A stretch of DNA of 64,000 bases from Tubiluchus corallicola (GCA_030141605.1 JAQGDQ010000072.1:186001-250000), one strand, 5' to 3'; positions 1 through 10,989 are shown, counted from the first letter of the stretch. The notes: a model not told the origin generated them from the sequence alone. Translations and numbers: made by a program.

Positions 1-419
1 TCATTTAGTATATATGTTGAGATATGTTATAACTTACATTCATAGTTCGAGAAAGCTTATAGTCTTAACGGCCTATTTTAGGCGTGCAAGTCCGTAATGT
101 GCATGTCCGTAAGTCTTGTGGCCATACCAAGTTTGCAAGTGCCAAACTGCAGATAAAGTAACAATTTTTCACTTTAGTTGTACATTCACAGCACGCGTCT
201 TGTATTTATAGATCTTCGTGTAGCTTTTGAAAACTCTATCATCCATATTTCAAACTAACTTGCTATTTTTCATATGATAGCAGCTTTAGGGTTAGCGTGT
301 AATTCTTGAGTTATTTGCTGATAATAATAGAGCTGATCCAATAATAGTATTCTGTATATATATCATAGTTTGAACATTTAAAAAATACTTTTATTCATTA
401 ACACTCAATTAAAATTTAC
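1..419. other. No gene seen
   Basis: AT-rich unique-looking sequence at the window edge. I see no convincing coding frame or repeat here. It lies downstream of the 3' end of the minus-strand LINE that follows. Confidence 0.5.
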
Positions 420-866
420 AAATAGTGCACAAACATATAACAATACAACATATTACATTACAACACAATAAAATATTACATTAAGAATAAATAAAATTTT
501 TGAGCGATGGGGAGACACAAAAAGAAACACTGTTTACATGTGCGTTTTGTATTTGAGAAAATTATCGAGATCAGCTGAACACAATTTTTGCGGTATAATT
601 TAAAATTTTGCTGCTGTCACAAGCGGAGAACCATTCACAGAATTTAGAAGTGAACTTCATAGCATATGTGAACAATTCGTTTTGAAATCTTGTCCAAACT
701 GTTTTTAATTTGTTCTTTGTACAAATAATTTTAACGAATGGTTACTCCGCGTACGATCAGATGAAGCCCTAGTAAAAAACTTTTCAGCACTTTACTTCTT
801 TATGAATGATTTTTAACACATACATAGGTCATTTTGAATTCGTTTTTCTTCTGTCGACTTTAAACG

Positions 867-1058
867 TCAAACTATTAGTCTGTCGGGGTATGAGATTCGA
901 GCCATGCTACATCTAAAAAAGAGTTTACGTGTAAAATATCTTTGAACGCTCTCTACAATATCAATATCACCTAGCTGATATGGATGCCATTGTGGTGTAC
1001 AATATTTAACGATTGGTCCTACATGTTTTATACGCCCTAAGAAGAACGTCTTTATCAT
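867..1058 (-). pseudogene. LINE ORF2 C-terminal fragment
   Basis: The frame reads GPIVKYCTPQWHPYQLGDID followed by an ESVQRYFTRK motif and SYPDRL. This is the usual region after the RT of CR1/Jockey-like LINEs (a pattern like RP-LEYCSPVWSP, D-IE-VQRRFT, YPERL). It lies directly 3' of the RT remnant on the same strand and belongs to the same copy. Confidence 0.75.
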
Positions 1059-1368
1059 TTGTACTAAATATTCTAAAAATCGTATTAATTCTTCTGTTAG
1101 CTTTTAAGCTCACTTCAGTACAATGGACACTAGATTTTATGTTTGTGAAATGATCACGCACAACATTCACCGATTTAATTTCATTGTCTGAAACAAAATA
1201 GCTATTACGAGGATTATTTTTACCAATGTGAACATCACTACACTTTGGAATAGCTTTCTTTAATTGTCACATATTTGCCCATTAATAATACTATCTAATG
1301 CTCCCTGTATATCACATGACCCATCACACACAAGGTGTTGATACAATTTTACATCATCAGCAAAAAGC

Positions 1369-2204
1369 TTAAGATTTATAAGACTCACTCTTTCGAGGGA
1401 AATCATTGATGAAGAGCAAAAATAAACTGGTCCTCAAAACACTTCCTTGTGGTACACCTGACTTCTGACAGAAAACAAGCAATCCATTGTAACAGTGAAC
1501 CATGTATACCAAAGGACTGTAATTTGTGCAAAAGCTTTGTATGACTAATTGTATCAAAAGATTTTTTAAAGTCTATATAAATAATATCAGTATTTTTTCC
1601 AGATGTACTGCCAGGCTCTAGTCATACAAACATTCTAACAACTGCGAACATGCAGACTTGCCTGTCAGAAAACCATGTTCTTCACGAGATAAAAGATTTT
1701 TCATTCTCAGATATTTAATGACGTCTTCTGCAATAACCATCTCCACCAATTTACACGCTACACTAGTCAGTGATACTGGTCTGTAGTTGTTTGGATCAGA
1801 ACTCTTGCCTTTCTTGAATATTGGGCTTATATCTGCCAGTTTCCATGCTGCTGGTAAAGCACCATTCAACGAAAGACTTTCAAAAATAATTGATAGAGGT
1901 ACACATAATACACTGGCACGTTATTTTGTAAAATACAGCTGGGATTGCATCAGGAGTTCGACTTTTTTAGATTTTAACTACTTTACCATTTTCTTAATCA
2001 TGAAAGGGGGAAATTAACCAATCCTATGCCTACATCAGATGTGACTTTCATCTCAACAGCAGGTAAATTACCATCATCAACGGTGACATTTTTGGAAAAA
2101 CAGTCATTTAAAATCTTGGCTTTAGAATTCTCATCAATAGCTAAATTACCATTGGCACTATTCAAAGGAGAAACCTCATTATCATTACACCTTTGCTTAC
2201 GCAT
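1369..2204 (-). pseudogene. LINE reverse transcriptase core, broken
   Basis: Frame 2204-1998 matches the linker before RT. Frame 1869-1618 carries WKLADISPIFKKG and DPNNYRPVSLTSVACKLVE (RT blocks 1-2). Frame 1557-1369 carries SGVPQGSVL and LFLLFINDFP (block 4). The DFxKAFD block between them is present but damaged, and the YADD catalytic block was not recognised further 3'. The order agrees with a minus-strand LINE RT. Confidence 0.8.
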
Positions 2205-2487
2205 ATGTTTAAAAACACATTTTTATCTGAATTCTTCAAAATTTTCTTTTCCCTGTTCATTTTGAGTTTCAACATTTAAACCTTTCATTTACCCTTGAAT
2301 ATTCTCTTTTGGTAACTTCAGAGAAATTTCTGTTTCTGTAAAGACGACGTTTTTTGCAATTATTCTACGAATACACACAGAATAACTGATTCATCCACAT
2401 GTGCTTTCACAGAAAACTTTAGTTGGAACATATCTGTCAATACAATGCTTAATACAATTTGTGTAAGTACTCCAAAAATCATGGACA

Positions 2488-3177
2488 TCATAGCAATTTA
2501 CAAAAGTATCGTTCCAGTTTATAAATCATATCATCCCAGTCCGCATTATCATAATTCTTTCTAAAGCATTTATGGGTGGATTTCATTCTTGTAGGACCTT
2601 GACACATAAATGAGATTGCCGAGTGATCAATGGTTAGCATTTGTTCTATGACTTCAACATTATAAACAAATGCCTTATCTGTACAAAAGCACAGATGCAA
2701 AAACTATGCACGACCTGGAAAACTGTCAACTCTTGTTGGTGTTGTTACAAATTGAAAACGCCCCATCGAACAACTATTTCTAAAAAGACACTATATAAGT
2801 TCGAGCCCTCTGGACAACTAGGCCTACCAGACTCATCCTAAGTCAACATAGGTAAATTAAAAATCCCCAATAAGAACTGTGGGAAAATTCACATTTGTTA
2901 AATACTCCCTACAATTAAATAAACATTTAGGCTCTTCAATAACTACATTAGGAGGATGACACAGCACAACAATTCTGAACGGACAATCACCGGACACATC
3001 AACAGCAAAAATTTTAAGATTATCATAAATCACAGGTAGTTTGACTAAATATGTAGACAATAATATACTAATAAATAAAGCAACGCTTCCACCCCTAATG
3101 TCTCTATATCTGTCCTTTCTGAATACATTGTAATTGCACCCATTTGTTAGCATTCCAGTAGTGGTGCCGGACTTCAA
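2488..3177 (-). pseudogene. LINE endonuclease domain, broken
   Basis: The 3177-2857 frame carries an apurinic-like (EEP) endonuclease pattern: NVFRKDRYRDIRGGSVALFI, then a VDVSGDCPFRIVV strand, ending at LIGDF, the start of the family GDFN motif. The 2700-2488 frame holds the SDH-like region (TIDHSAISF) near the end of the domain. The two pieces are in different frames and the segment between them is decayed. In an active element this domain nicks target DNA to prime reverse transcription. Confidence 0.75.
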
Positions 3178-3180
3178 CTA

Positions 3181-3830
3181 TATCTTCGTGAATGTCAGGA
3201 TATTGTAGGAAGACATGTTCAATAATACATGCAATTGCGGTGTTTAGCCTGGAATTACTCGATTGATGTTAGAACTCATTTGGGTATCTTCAGAAAAGGC
3301 TTATATCACCTCGTAGATCAGTTCTTTGTAATTGTACCACGCTTTCTAAAGATCCATAAAACTACCTTAAGCATTCCCGTAGCACGCCAGACAAACGTTT
3401 TTCTGCTTTTTCTCGACGACATTTCGGGAACATTTCAACACTGAAATCTGACCTTCTTATCTTTAACCTGTGATGTTCAGGTCCAACGTTCACCAAAATC
3501 TCCAAAACTTCGATTCATCTCCTCGCGACTTTTCATTTAATGTATTACAGGCTACTGTTACGCTACACGGTGTCCACGTCCTCTCGATTTTCTTGCCCGG
3601 CTACCATGCCAATCTAGGCCTGCCCGACTACCAATGCATGCATAAACATTGACTCCTAGTTCAATGTTGTTCAATATCTTCAACCACAGCAGCGTTTAGT
3701 TGACAATTTTGCACTTCATAACAGAGAATCTGGTAAGAAATACAAGTGCACGCTTCGTATATGAAGATATAGATGAATACTTTTACTTTTCGGTAATAGC
3801 CTAGAGATAAACATCTTAATTACTGAATAA
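3181..3830. other. No gene seen
   Basis: Short plus-strand frames exist at 3229-3444 and 3470-3652, but they show no family motif and no supporting structure. I regard the stretch as intergenic or 5' LINE-derived sequence. Confidence 0.4.
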
Positions 3831-3835
3831 TATTG

Positions 3836-3885
3836 TTGCGGAGGCGCCAAAGTGGTCCGGGGTTCAAATGTGGATCGGTCAAACC
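3836..3885 (+). repeat. Possible tRNA-like SINE trace
   Basis: The sequence GCGGAGGCGCCAAAGTGG followed by GGGGTTCAAAT resembles a tRNA-derived promoter (B-box like GTTCAAAT), but no cloverleaf or flanking duplication was found. It is a weak call. Confidence 0.2.
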
Positions 3886-4087
3886 ATATTGTAGATGTTG
3901 TTGTTGAGGAATGAATCAGACATAAAAAGTTAAAACGTAAAATTAAAGTGAGAACTAGCCAGAATTTTTTTCTGCGTTCCCCATACTGATTATAACTACA
4001 GAACGTGGTAAAAGCACCTGTCCGTCTGCCGCCTTAACTGACGAAGGTATTCCATACCAGCTACTTATAGCTGCTCTGCAGTGCTGG

Positions 4088-4176
4088 TATGCATTGGCTT
4101 CCTAATGGATCGAACCATCACAATGTAGAGGGAAGCGGTCGAAAACAAATGGCATTTCACCCCCGTAGCAATATTT
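4088..4176 (-). repeat. Dispersed short repeat, copy A (pairs with 44689-44775)
   Basis: About 89 bp closely matching a second copy at 44689-44775 in the same orientation. Shared stretches include TAATGGATCGAACCA and AAATGGCATTTC with CCCCCGTA. On the minus strand it holds GGTTCGATCC (4107-4116), which fits the pol III B-box pattern GWTCRANNC, so a tRNA-derived SINE is plausible. No clear A-box was seen. ATACCAGC (4053-4060) and GCTGGTAT (4083-4090) form a small inverted repeat at its edge. Confidence 0.6.
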
Positions 4177-4208
4177 AGTAAAAATGCAAGTTGTTTTTCG
4201 TGTCTTTG

Positions 4209-4330
4209 GCCCATTGCTACGGTGATCCATTGCTATGGTTATTTGTTGCTATGTGATACATTTGGTTCACTGTTGTGGAGTGCAAAACTGTCCTCACTAT
4301 TGCTATGGTGATCTGTTGCTATGGTAAATT
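4209..4330. repeat. Cluster of TTGCTATGG motifs
   Basis: The 9-mer TTGCTATGG or a one-base variant occurs about five times in 120 bp, mostly as ATTGCTATGGTGATC followed by GTTGCTATGG. The spacing is irregular. The motif resembles half of an RFX X-box, though that is an inference. Confidence 0.5.
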
Positions 4331-6415
4331 CTGTTAATACATCCAGCTTTCTATTGCAGCTTGGCTGGGGGCAAGAGACTGCCGTGTCCTCTGACTAATG
4401 AAACTTGTGGACTTGTTGATAATAATCGGCTCACTCAATAAAAATCGTTTTAATAAATTTTAATAAAGTAGTTACGTTTACAACTTTACTGATATTTATT
4501 CAATTTTATGATTTTGAACCATGTTCTATTTGCGATTGAATTTCCGCTTAGGTGAGCAACTGCACTTGGTTTTGGTATGAGTAGCACTTAATATTGGTTT
4601 TCATTTATCTGTTAGTCAAAGCATTTACCACTTTTACAAGATCTAAAATCAGTCTACCAGTTGTTGTGTGATAGTATGTGTGTCTTTCTTCCACAATTCT
4701 TTAGTTCCTGGCAACATACTGCAAGTGAGTGTAGTCCAGTGACCAAGAGCGATTTTTGAAAACTGTCGGGTGAAAACACTTTATTCAAAACGTTTTGAAA
4801 CCTTAATTTAGTGTGAAAACGGCATTAATTATGTTAATTAGTATTTTAATGAAAAAATATAATATAATTGCATTGCAAGTATTTTTCGCGATACTGAAAC
4901 TTCACTGCATAATAGTTTAAACTTAAAAACATTATCTTGCCGACTATGACTTGTGGTTGATTTCAAATTATACTTAGAGTAGCAACTTGTTTTGTCACCT
5001 TGTGCCAACCAGTACAAGTCATATGCTAATATAAAGAAAAATTTTTATTTCTTTATGATTCAAAGAATACATGAGAAGTGTTTAAATGGATGAATACCAC
5101 CATCTCTGAATTATGGATTGAAATGATTGAAATTGTGTCTTAGCAAAATGGTAGAAACAGTGAGCCAAACAAAATCAAGGGCTATTTTCTTAGCATAATT
5201 ATAAGAAACTTTGTGAAACAGTATCTAGCATAAAGTAAAATGATCTTGCTAAGCATCACACTTTTAAATAACTTAAATAACCTGTTATTGATATGTATAT
5301 AGACTATTAATTGATACTATGAGTGAGTGCGTCTCATTGATACTATAATAAAATGGTTGAAAACAGTAACTATGTTACTAATGGAAATACACGTAAGTGG
5401 TGAAAATTCTAATAAAACTGACATTTTAGATGTTCAACTTTTCACATCTCCGTGGGACTCTGCGGCTCTTTCTGCAACCATACCGCTCTCCTTTTGCATC
5501 TACCTCGATTACATAAGGTGGAGAAAACTATGGGCAAAAAGCTAGATAGCTTCACCGCGTACATCACAGGTATTTCATGGGTATTTCTGTAGTAGTCTGT
5601 GGGCTAGATCCGTCACCAAGACGCTAACTTTTAGTAACTGGGACATTTTCTCTGGTATTCAGTGTCACAAAAGCAGAATCTTGTCGTTGTTTTGACAACG
5701 TCTATAGACAACGGTCAACACGTCTACTACTTACAGTTACTTTGAGGAAACTGCATTAAAATATATTGATGTAAACCTGAGACAGAATGCAATGAAAATA
5801 TGACAATGTTGTCAACAGTTTTTAGCGGTTTCATTCCAGTGAGTGCTCTTGTATAGATCTGTGAGTTATATTAATGTAACTCAGTTATAGGCGGAAAATC
5901 ACGCCTATTGTAATACAAGTCACTAGAGCATTGCAACTCTTTTAAATCTACAAATCGAATTACGAACGTCAGCTTGAAAAGCGGCTTACTGCAAAATGCA
6001 CTGAGCGTTTTCAAAGAAGCTGCTTTAGCAACGCAGGTGTAGTGCTGCACTATGATTTTTTTAAAGCAATGTATAAAAAGTAGGTTTCTTCAGTTGATTC
6101 GAAGGGTGTTACTTTTATCGTGCTATAAAACTACATGCAAGAAGAATCGTTAGGTTTTTGAATAAACGGACTAGTGTGTGGTCTACTCGGTCCAACATTT
6201 TTAATAGTATAGCGTCAAACGACAGGCAATTAAGATTATGTCAATCTTCTTAAATTTTATCATATTTGCCGTTAGGATTTTACAATATTAGCAGAATATT
6301 CTTATTTTCAAACAGTTTACTTATTTACTAAGATACTGAAATAGTTGTTGGAAAGCAGACGTTCGTTTATTGTTTTTCCAATTTTGAAAATCTAATAATT
6401 CCAAATCATGAAGCT
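4331..6415. other. No gene seen
   Basis: About 2 kb of AT-rich sequence. The only frame over 70 codons (5327-5545) has no recognisable motif, and no RNA gene or long repeat was found. Confidence 0.45.
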
Positions 6416-6840
6416 TACAAGGTAAGCACCTTGGGTAGCCACAGAATGGTATTAGAATGGTGACCACTTAGTCAAAGGTCACAGTTACAGGAGCCGTTAA
6501 GTGAATATTGGGGCTCTGTCATTCAATTCTTCTTACAGTATTTTACTAGGAGCCAAAGTTTATGCATGTGTAGGTAACCGAGTTGGCGCTCGGTTAATAT
6601 TTTTCGAAAAGTGGGCTTGGCCATATCACATGGTATGAGCAAAAGTGTTAAAATAGAATAAAAAAAATACCACAAGTGTGGTAACTAGATTCACGAAACT
6701 TGCAAGGTAAATATATGAGGTGGCTGCTCAGTAAACGGTACAGAAAAGATGAAAGGTCGCAGGTTACAGTGATAGAAGCCAAAATGTGAAAATTAAGGTA
6801 AATGGCTTTGTCACTCAGCTCCTCTAAGACCTCTTGCATT
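6416..6840 (+). repeat. Two diverged SINE-like copies in tandem
   Basis: Two segments about 280 bp apart (about 6416-6540 and 6695-6835) share an order of short blocks: AAGGTCACAG versus AAGGTCGCAG, GGAGCC versus GAAGCC, then a GTCATTCA versus GTCACTCA block and a final CTTCTTA versus CTCCTCTA. The block AAGGTCGCAGGTT resembles the B-box part of tRNA-derived SINEs. The copies are old and the family is unknown. Confidence 0.35.
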
Positions 6841-7290
6841 ATTGGTCCGGGAGTCTACATTTTTGTTATCTGAAATTAACGTTTTAATGTCTAATCACTC
6901 ACTTTTTTGTGCTTTGCATCTCCGTCTGTTTTTTACACATTGTCTGCTCGCTTGTATGCCCGGTAAATGTCTGTAGTTTTTTTGAAATGTTTGATTGTCA
7001 TTAAATCTCTTCAAAAACTGTCAAAATTTAAATTAATGATACCTATTGTAGCTCGTGGTAGAGCAGAGATCAGCATGGATTGTAGAATATTGAAGAATTC
7101 TGGTAAAATCCCTATAGTTAGTGGAGCGAGGTACATTTCTCCGTCGTAGTAGTAGTCATTCAAACTTTGCATCAGCATAGCTTCAAACCACAGTTATGAT
7201 ACCATCTCCTATTATTGTTACTCAATCTCTCAATAAATGGGCATGGAAACATAATAAAGATTGGAACTCTGAAGATTTAGTGCCGCCAGC
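6841..7290. other. No gene seen
   Basis: Apart from a 60-codon frame without motifs (6967-7149) nothing is supported here. Confidence 0.4.
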
Positions 7291-7297
7291 CACTGTT

Positions 7298-7395
7298 GGG
7301 CCCATTTCACAGTGAGGACGTATTTCCGATTTTTTCTCGAAATCGCATGCAGGAAGAAAGTTCATTTCACAGTGAAACCACGCGGTTTTTTCGGC
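7298..7395 (+). repeat. Possible DNA-transposon or MITE end with CATTTCACAGTGA
   Basis: GGGCCCATTTCACAGTGAGG (7298-7317) is followed 50 bp later by CATTTCACAGTGAAACCACG (7363 on). The same CCATTTCACAGTGAG block occurs at 62840-62854, preceded there by TTAGGT, which fits a PIF/Harbinger-type end with a TTA target duplication. No opposite terminal repeat was found, so this is at best an end fragment. Confidence 0.35.
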
Positions 7396-7429
7396 AAGTC
7401 CAATTAGCTGCAGCTACTTTTTAATATAA

Positions 7430-8100
7430 TAATAATAAGTTTATTTGGAAGTGTAAATACAAATACAATATCAGGAAACACTGGGAAAAATACATATTAA
7501 TAATAATGACTATATGACAGCGTGCATAGGATAAGTGGCAAGAACCAGAAGTAAAACTTGTTAGGTGCTTGCACCATTATAAACACGTCCAAATAATGAG
7601 AAAAAAACAAAAAAACCGAAGGTTTTTAGGCAATTTAAAGAAAGAGTTGTGTAAAGTAAGGATAGAAGTGATAGATAAAAGAATGTTCAAAGGGTAGGAA
7701 AAGTGGCTTGTGGAGATTCGGCACATGAGATGACGAAGCACTCTGGATTCTACTCAAAAAGAACACAAAGTTTCGAGTTTTATACTGCATAATCATGTCT
7801 AACTGAAGTTATACTTGCCGTAATTAAAATATATTGGTGGAGAATTTGCAGAAAAATTACCTGGCAGATGAGACAGGGGGTCGAAAAATAGAAGAATATA
7901 TAAATGAGGGCATTGACGAATTGGAGAAGTTGTCTGACTAGTACACTACGGTATACAGCAAAGCAAACCTGCCCACCTGCAAACTTTAAAATTGGGACAC
8001 GTAGGTGGATCTACTGCTGCAGCAAGGTCATCAGCAGACATCGAATCTGACAACATGCATTTGCCATGGGTTACACCACCTGCAAAACCTGTCAAGAGTG
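7430..8100. other. Unassigned stretch before the BEL/Pao remnant
   Basis: A TAATAATAATAA run near 7430 is followed by AT-rich sequence without a clear frame. The last 200 bp may be decayed upstream polyprotein of the BEL/Pao copy, but stops prevent a firm call. Confidence 0.35.
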
Positions 8101-8137
8101 ATTTCTGGTAAAATTTCTCGTCCGAGGCAAAATTATC

Positions 8138-8522
8138 ATGCAGGAAATGTCGACAGCAGGTCTAGGCTGGGACGACGACCTTGATGAAAACTTGCAATGG
8201 AAAGCCAAAATGTGGTTTACAGAATTGACTGAGTGCCAGAAATTCATATTCCGAGATGTTTGGTCACGGGGGGGGCGCAGATTCAAACACACTGCACACA
8301 TTCGTAGACGCATCGCAAGAAGCCTATGCAGCAGTTAGCTATCTACGTTGTACCTGCCCTGATGGAACTATATCGTGTCGAATCATCACAGCAAAGTCTC
8401 ATGTAGCCCCTTTGATTGCAACTAGTATTCCGCGACTAGAAATGATGGCTGCAATACTGAGGCTACGACTTACGGACCACATAGCTGGAGCACTAAATAT
8501 GGAACTGAAAAATGCAATTTTT
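8138..8522 (+). pseudogene. BEL/Pao pol, Peptidase_A17/RNase H-proximal segment
   Basis: GLGWDDDL lies at the start in one frame. After a frameshift near 8260 comes LHTFVDASQEAYAAVSYLR, an RNase H-like FxDAS motif, then IITAKSHVAPL and SIPRLEMMAAIL. The LEL/LEM-like SIPRLE block is characteristic of BEL/Pao pol between RT and integrase. The run of eight G at 8268-8275 sits at the frame change and may be the slippage site that broke it. The frame ends at a stop at 8523. Confidence 0.8.
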
Positions 8523-8989
8523 TGATGTGATAGTATGAACGTTTCGTGGAGGATAATCGTATAGGCGAAATTCAGAATCAAACATTTCCACATCAATCGC
8601 AGCATGTCACATCGAAAGAGAATGCTGCTGATGCCACAACTAGAGGAAAAACTGCAGGTCAATTTAGCCATGATGAACACTGGTGGAGCGGACCGAAATT
8701 TCTTCACAAGAGCGAGTAAGAATGGCCGTCTAAGATTATAGAATTTCAGCAAGTGGATGACGCAGAACTTAGAAAACCAACAAAAACTAGACGTGTATCT
8801 AATCGTGAAGCTGCTGAAACTTACATTACTGGACCAGTACAGAACCAGGGCCAGACGAATTGCAAGACGCCGAGATAAGCATTGCACGAAACATACAACG
8901 TGAAACCTTTTCACTGGAATACTCCAGAATAACCAACAGTTGCCGAAAAATAGCAATTTATTGAAGCTGCAACCTAGATTAGAGGAGGA

Positions 8990-9409
8990 TTGGGGTTATT
9001 CGCAGCTAAGGATGTCTCATTCACGCAGAATCGCAGAATACTTATCGTACAATGCACGCCATCCTATCTGCCTAAGAATAGCTGGGTAACCAAATTGATA
9101 ATTGGACATCATCATGAATTGGCTCATCATGCAATAGGGGTGAATCTGACTCTTGCTTCACTGTCAGCTCGATATTGGATAATCTCTGGCAGGGACGAAA
9201 TCAGCAAATTTGAGAAAGACTGTGCAAAATGCTGCAAGCAGAAATCTCAAACTGCAAGGCAAGTGATGTCACCAATTCCAGAGATCAGAGTGAAACTGCC
9301 TTTACGAGCTTTTACAAGGACAGCAGTGGATTTTTCTGAGCCTTTTATTCAGTTCAAGGAAGAGGAAGACGTCTACAAAAACGCTAGCTTTGTCTCTTCA
9401 CTTGTATGA
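8990..9409 (+). pseudogene. BEL/Pao integrase, zinc-binding and first core part
   Basis: The frame holds an HHCC-like zinc finger (HHHELAHH, then CAKCC about 40 residues later) and RTAVDFSEPF, which carries the first catalytic Asp of the integrase core. It ends in a stop at 9407-9409, and the next frame picks up from 9406. Between 8523 and 8990, damaged frames still carry TSKENAADATTRG, a segment seen just before integrase in this family. Confidence 0.8.
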
Positions 9410-9660
9410 CATCGCGGACAGTGCAGTTAGAGATAGCCTTTGGCCTTCTCACGGATTCTTTATTACACCCCTTCTATCTCAGAGGTTTACCAACTAAGAT
9501 GCTTTCTGACAGCGATTTAAGCTTCGTAGGAGCGAACAATGAACTGCAAAATCTATTAGCGAAATTAGATGAAGAGAAGATTCAGCTAACACCTGCAAAC
9601 CAAGGTATTAAGTGGTACTTTAGCCCGCATTTAGCACCCCATTTTGGAGGCGCCTAGAAA
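9406..9660 (+). pseudogene. BEL/Pao integrase core, second part, catalytic site lost
   Basis: LEIAFGLLTDSLL and the LSDSDLSFVGA segment (second catalytic Asp) are followed by NQGIKWYFSPHLAPHFGGA. Directly after HFGGA the family carries Trp-Glu, the Glu being catalytic. Here there is a TAG stop followed by a Lys codon, so this copy could not make an active integrase. Confidence 0.75.
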
Positions 9661-9819
9661 ATAATGGTGAAAGCTGCAAAACGAGCCATATAATTCGCTA
9701 TTCTCGGAAACGCTGACATCACGGATGAAGAACTCATGATAGCATTTACCGGAGCAGAAGCACTATTAAATTCCAAACCACTGACGTACCAATGAGTAGA
9801 TGAGAAAGATGACGTTCCG

Positions 9820-10206
9820 TTGACGCCAAACCATTTTTTATTTGGGCAAGTTGGTGGACAATTCGCGCCCGAATCAGTGGATAATACAGACTTTAATCCT
9901 AGAAAGCGTATCCAGGAACTAATACGTCACTTTTGGAAAAGATGGAGGAGAGAGTGGCTTCCAGGACTCAACAGACGCAGTAAATGGAATCGCGTGCAAA
10001 GAGACATTCAAGTAAACGACATCGTACTTGTCATATCTCCAGATACACCGAGAAGACAGTGGCCTATATTACTTCCATCAATGTGTTGGATAAAAATAGT
10101 TCCATCTGATCTTAAAGAGGTGAATGTTATCCCAATTCATAAATTTGGGTCAAAAAAATCACAAAATGAATTACCGACCACTATTAATGTTACTACTGAT
10201 ATCTGA
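9820..10206 (+). pseudogene. BEL/Pao C-terminal DUF5641-type region
   Basis: The frame begins with LTPNHFLFGQ and continues with FWKRWRREWLPGLNRRSKWN and VNDIVLVISPDTPRRQWP. The family usually continues with a G-I-x-G-DG-RVV segment, which is not intact here. Upstream, EALLNSKPLTY (9750-9795) belongs to the end of the integrase. The frame ends at 10206 without a recognisable LTR beyond it. Confidence 0.8.
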
Positions 10207-10540
10207 AATTTTTGAACAAAATAGCTGTGACAACGTGTTTAAAGACATATTGAGTCTTTATCAAGAGTCCCGCCTAAAATTTTAGCGCATGAATTCATGT
10301 GAAATTCTGCTTTAGTTTCTTTGTTTAATACTTAAAGGATATGATTACCCAATGAACTCGATTTTAATCACTATAATAATCAAGACAGTGGATTATTTAC
10401 GATTCTCGCAATGCTATGCTGGCGATTACGTAAACAAACTCATAGGGAAAAATAACGGTTAAAGCGACTATATAGAAATGGTCCACGTAGTCAATACAAA
10501 TGATTCGAATCTAACTGGAAAAACTAACGTATGAAATATA
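10207..10540. other. No gene seen
   Basis: AT-rich sequence 3' of the BEL/Pao remnant. A 3' LTR would be expected here but I could not find a matching 5' copy. Confidence 0.4.
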
Positions 10541-10840
10541 ACATTTACTCAACGGTGACAGGGCCCACTAGTACTGTCCGGAGTGATGGATGCCATCAGC
10601 AATGCTCCTGCCACTACGACCACTCGACAACCGTACCTTACCACGTATCCTATCCGTGGTACCAGACCACGTATCGTACCACATTTCCTTCCACGTATCG
10701 CCAGCCGTGTTCCGGCCGCTCCTCCCCCAACAAAAAAATTAAACACGGAAAATGTGCAGTTGTGCACTACATATAACCTGCTCTGCCTAAATGTCTTACC
10801 AGCTTAACTTTCACAATGAGGACGCGCAGCAAAATGTTTC
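10541..10840. other. GC-richer block, origin unknown
   Basis: This 300-bp block is richer in C than its surroundings and is open in several frames (10531-10776, 10583-10807 and minus 10767-10549). ACCACGTATC-like words recur three times. None of the translations matches a family I know. TTTCACAATGAGGACGCGC at 10809 resembles the MITE-like end at 62840. It may be a short repeat rather than a gene. Confidence 0.3.
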
Positions 10841-10965
10841 TCTTTTAACAGACTGATAATTTTATATTTTATTAATGCAACATCGAGGCCTATATTCGTG
10901 AAAAAGAATAATAACGAATATTTACTTTATGTATGTTTACTTTCAGATTTTGGCAAGGTTAGTAG

Positions 10966-10989
10966 AACATATATATATATATATATATG
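10966..10989. repeat. (TA)n microsatellite
   Basis: A short pure TA run. Confidence 0.9.

Larger units (their letters stand above)
420..3180 (-). mobile_element. Decayed LINE (Jockey/CR1-like non-LTR retrotransposon)
   Basis: Read on the minus strand, fragments of one LINE ORF2 appear in the right order: endonuclease (3177-2488), endonuclease-RT linker (2204-1998), reverse transcriptase (1869-1369) and the C-terminal region after RT (1058-867). Frames shift repeatedly and stops interrupt the ORF, so it is a fossil. Motifs such as NNYRPVSLTS and SGVPQGSVL are typical of Jockey/CR1-type RTs; I did not assign a clade more finely. Its 5' end lies near 3180 and the 3' end is placed near 420 only because an A/T-rich tail is seen there on this strand. 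No ORF1 was recognised. Confidence 0.8.
8100..10206 (+). mobile_element. BEL/Pao LTR retrotransposon, 3' half of pol, decayed
   Basis: Four frames in order give the A17/RNase H-proximal region, the integrase zinc-binding and core regions, and the C-terminal DUF5641-type region that marks BEL/Pao elements. All are on the plus strand and separated by stops or frameshifts. Gag, protease and the RT catalytic region were not found upstream, so the copy is 5'-truncated or those parts are decayed beyond reading. I did not recognise an LTR on either side. The order and the W-rich DUF5641 segment make BEL/Pao much more likely than gypsy or copia. Confidence 0.85.
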
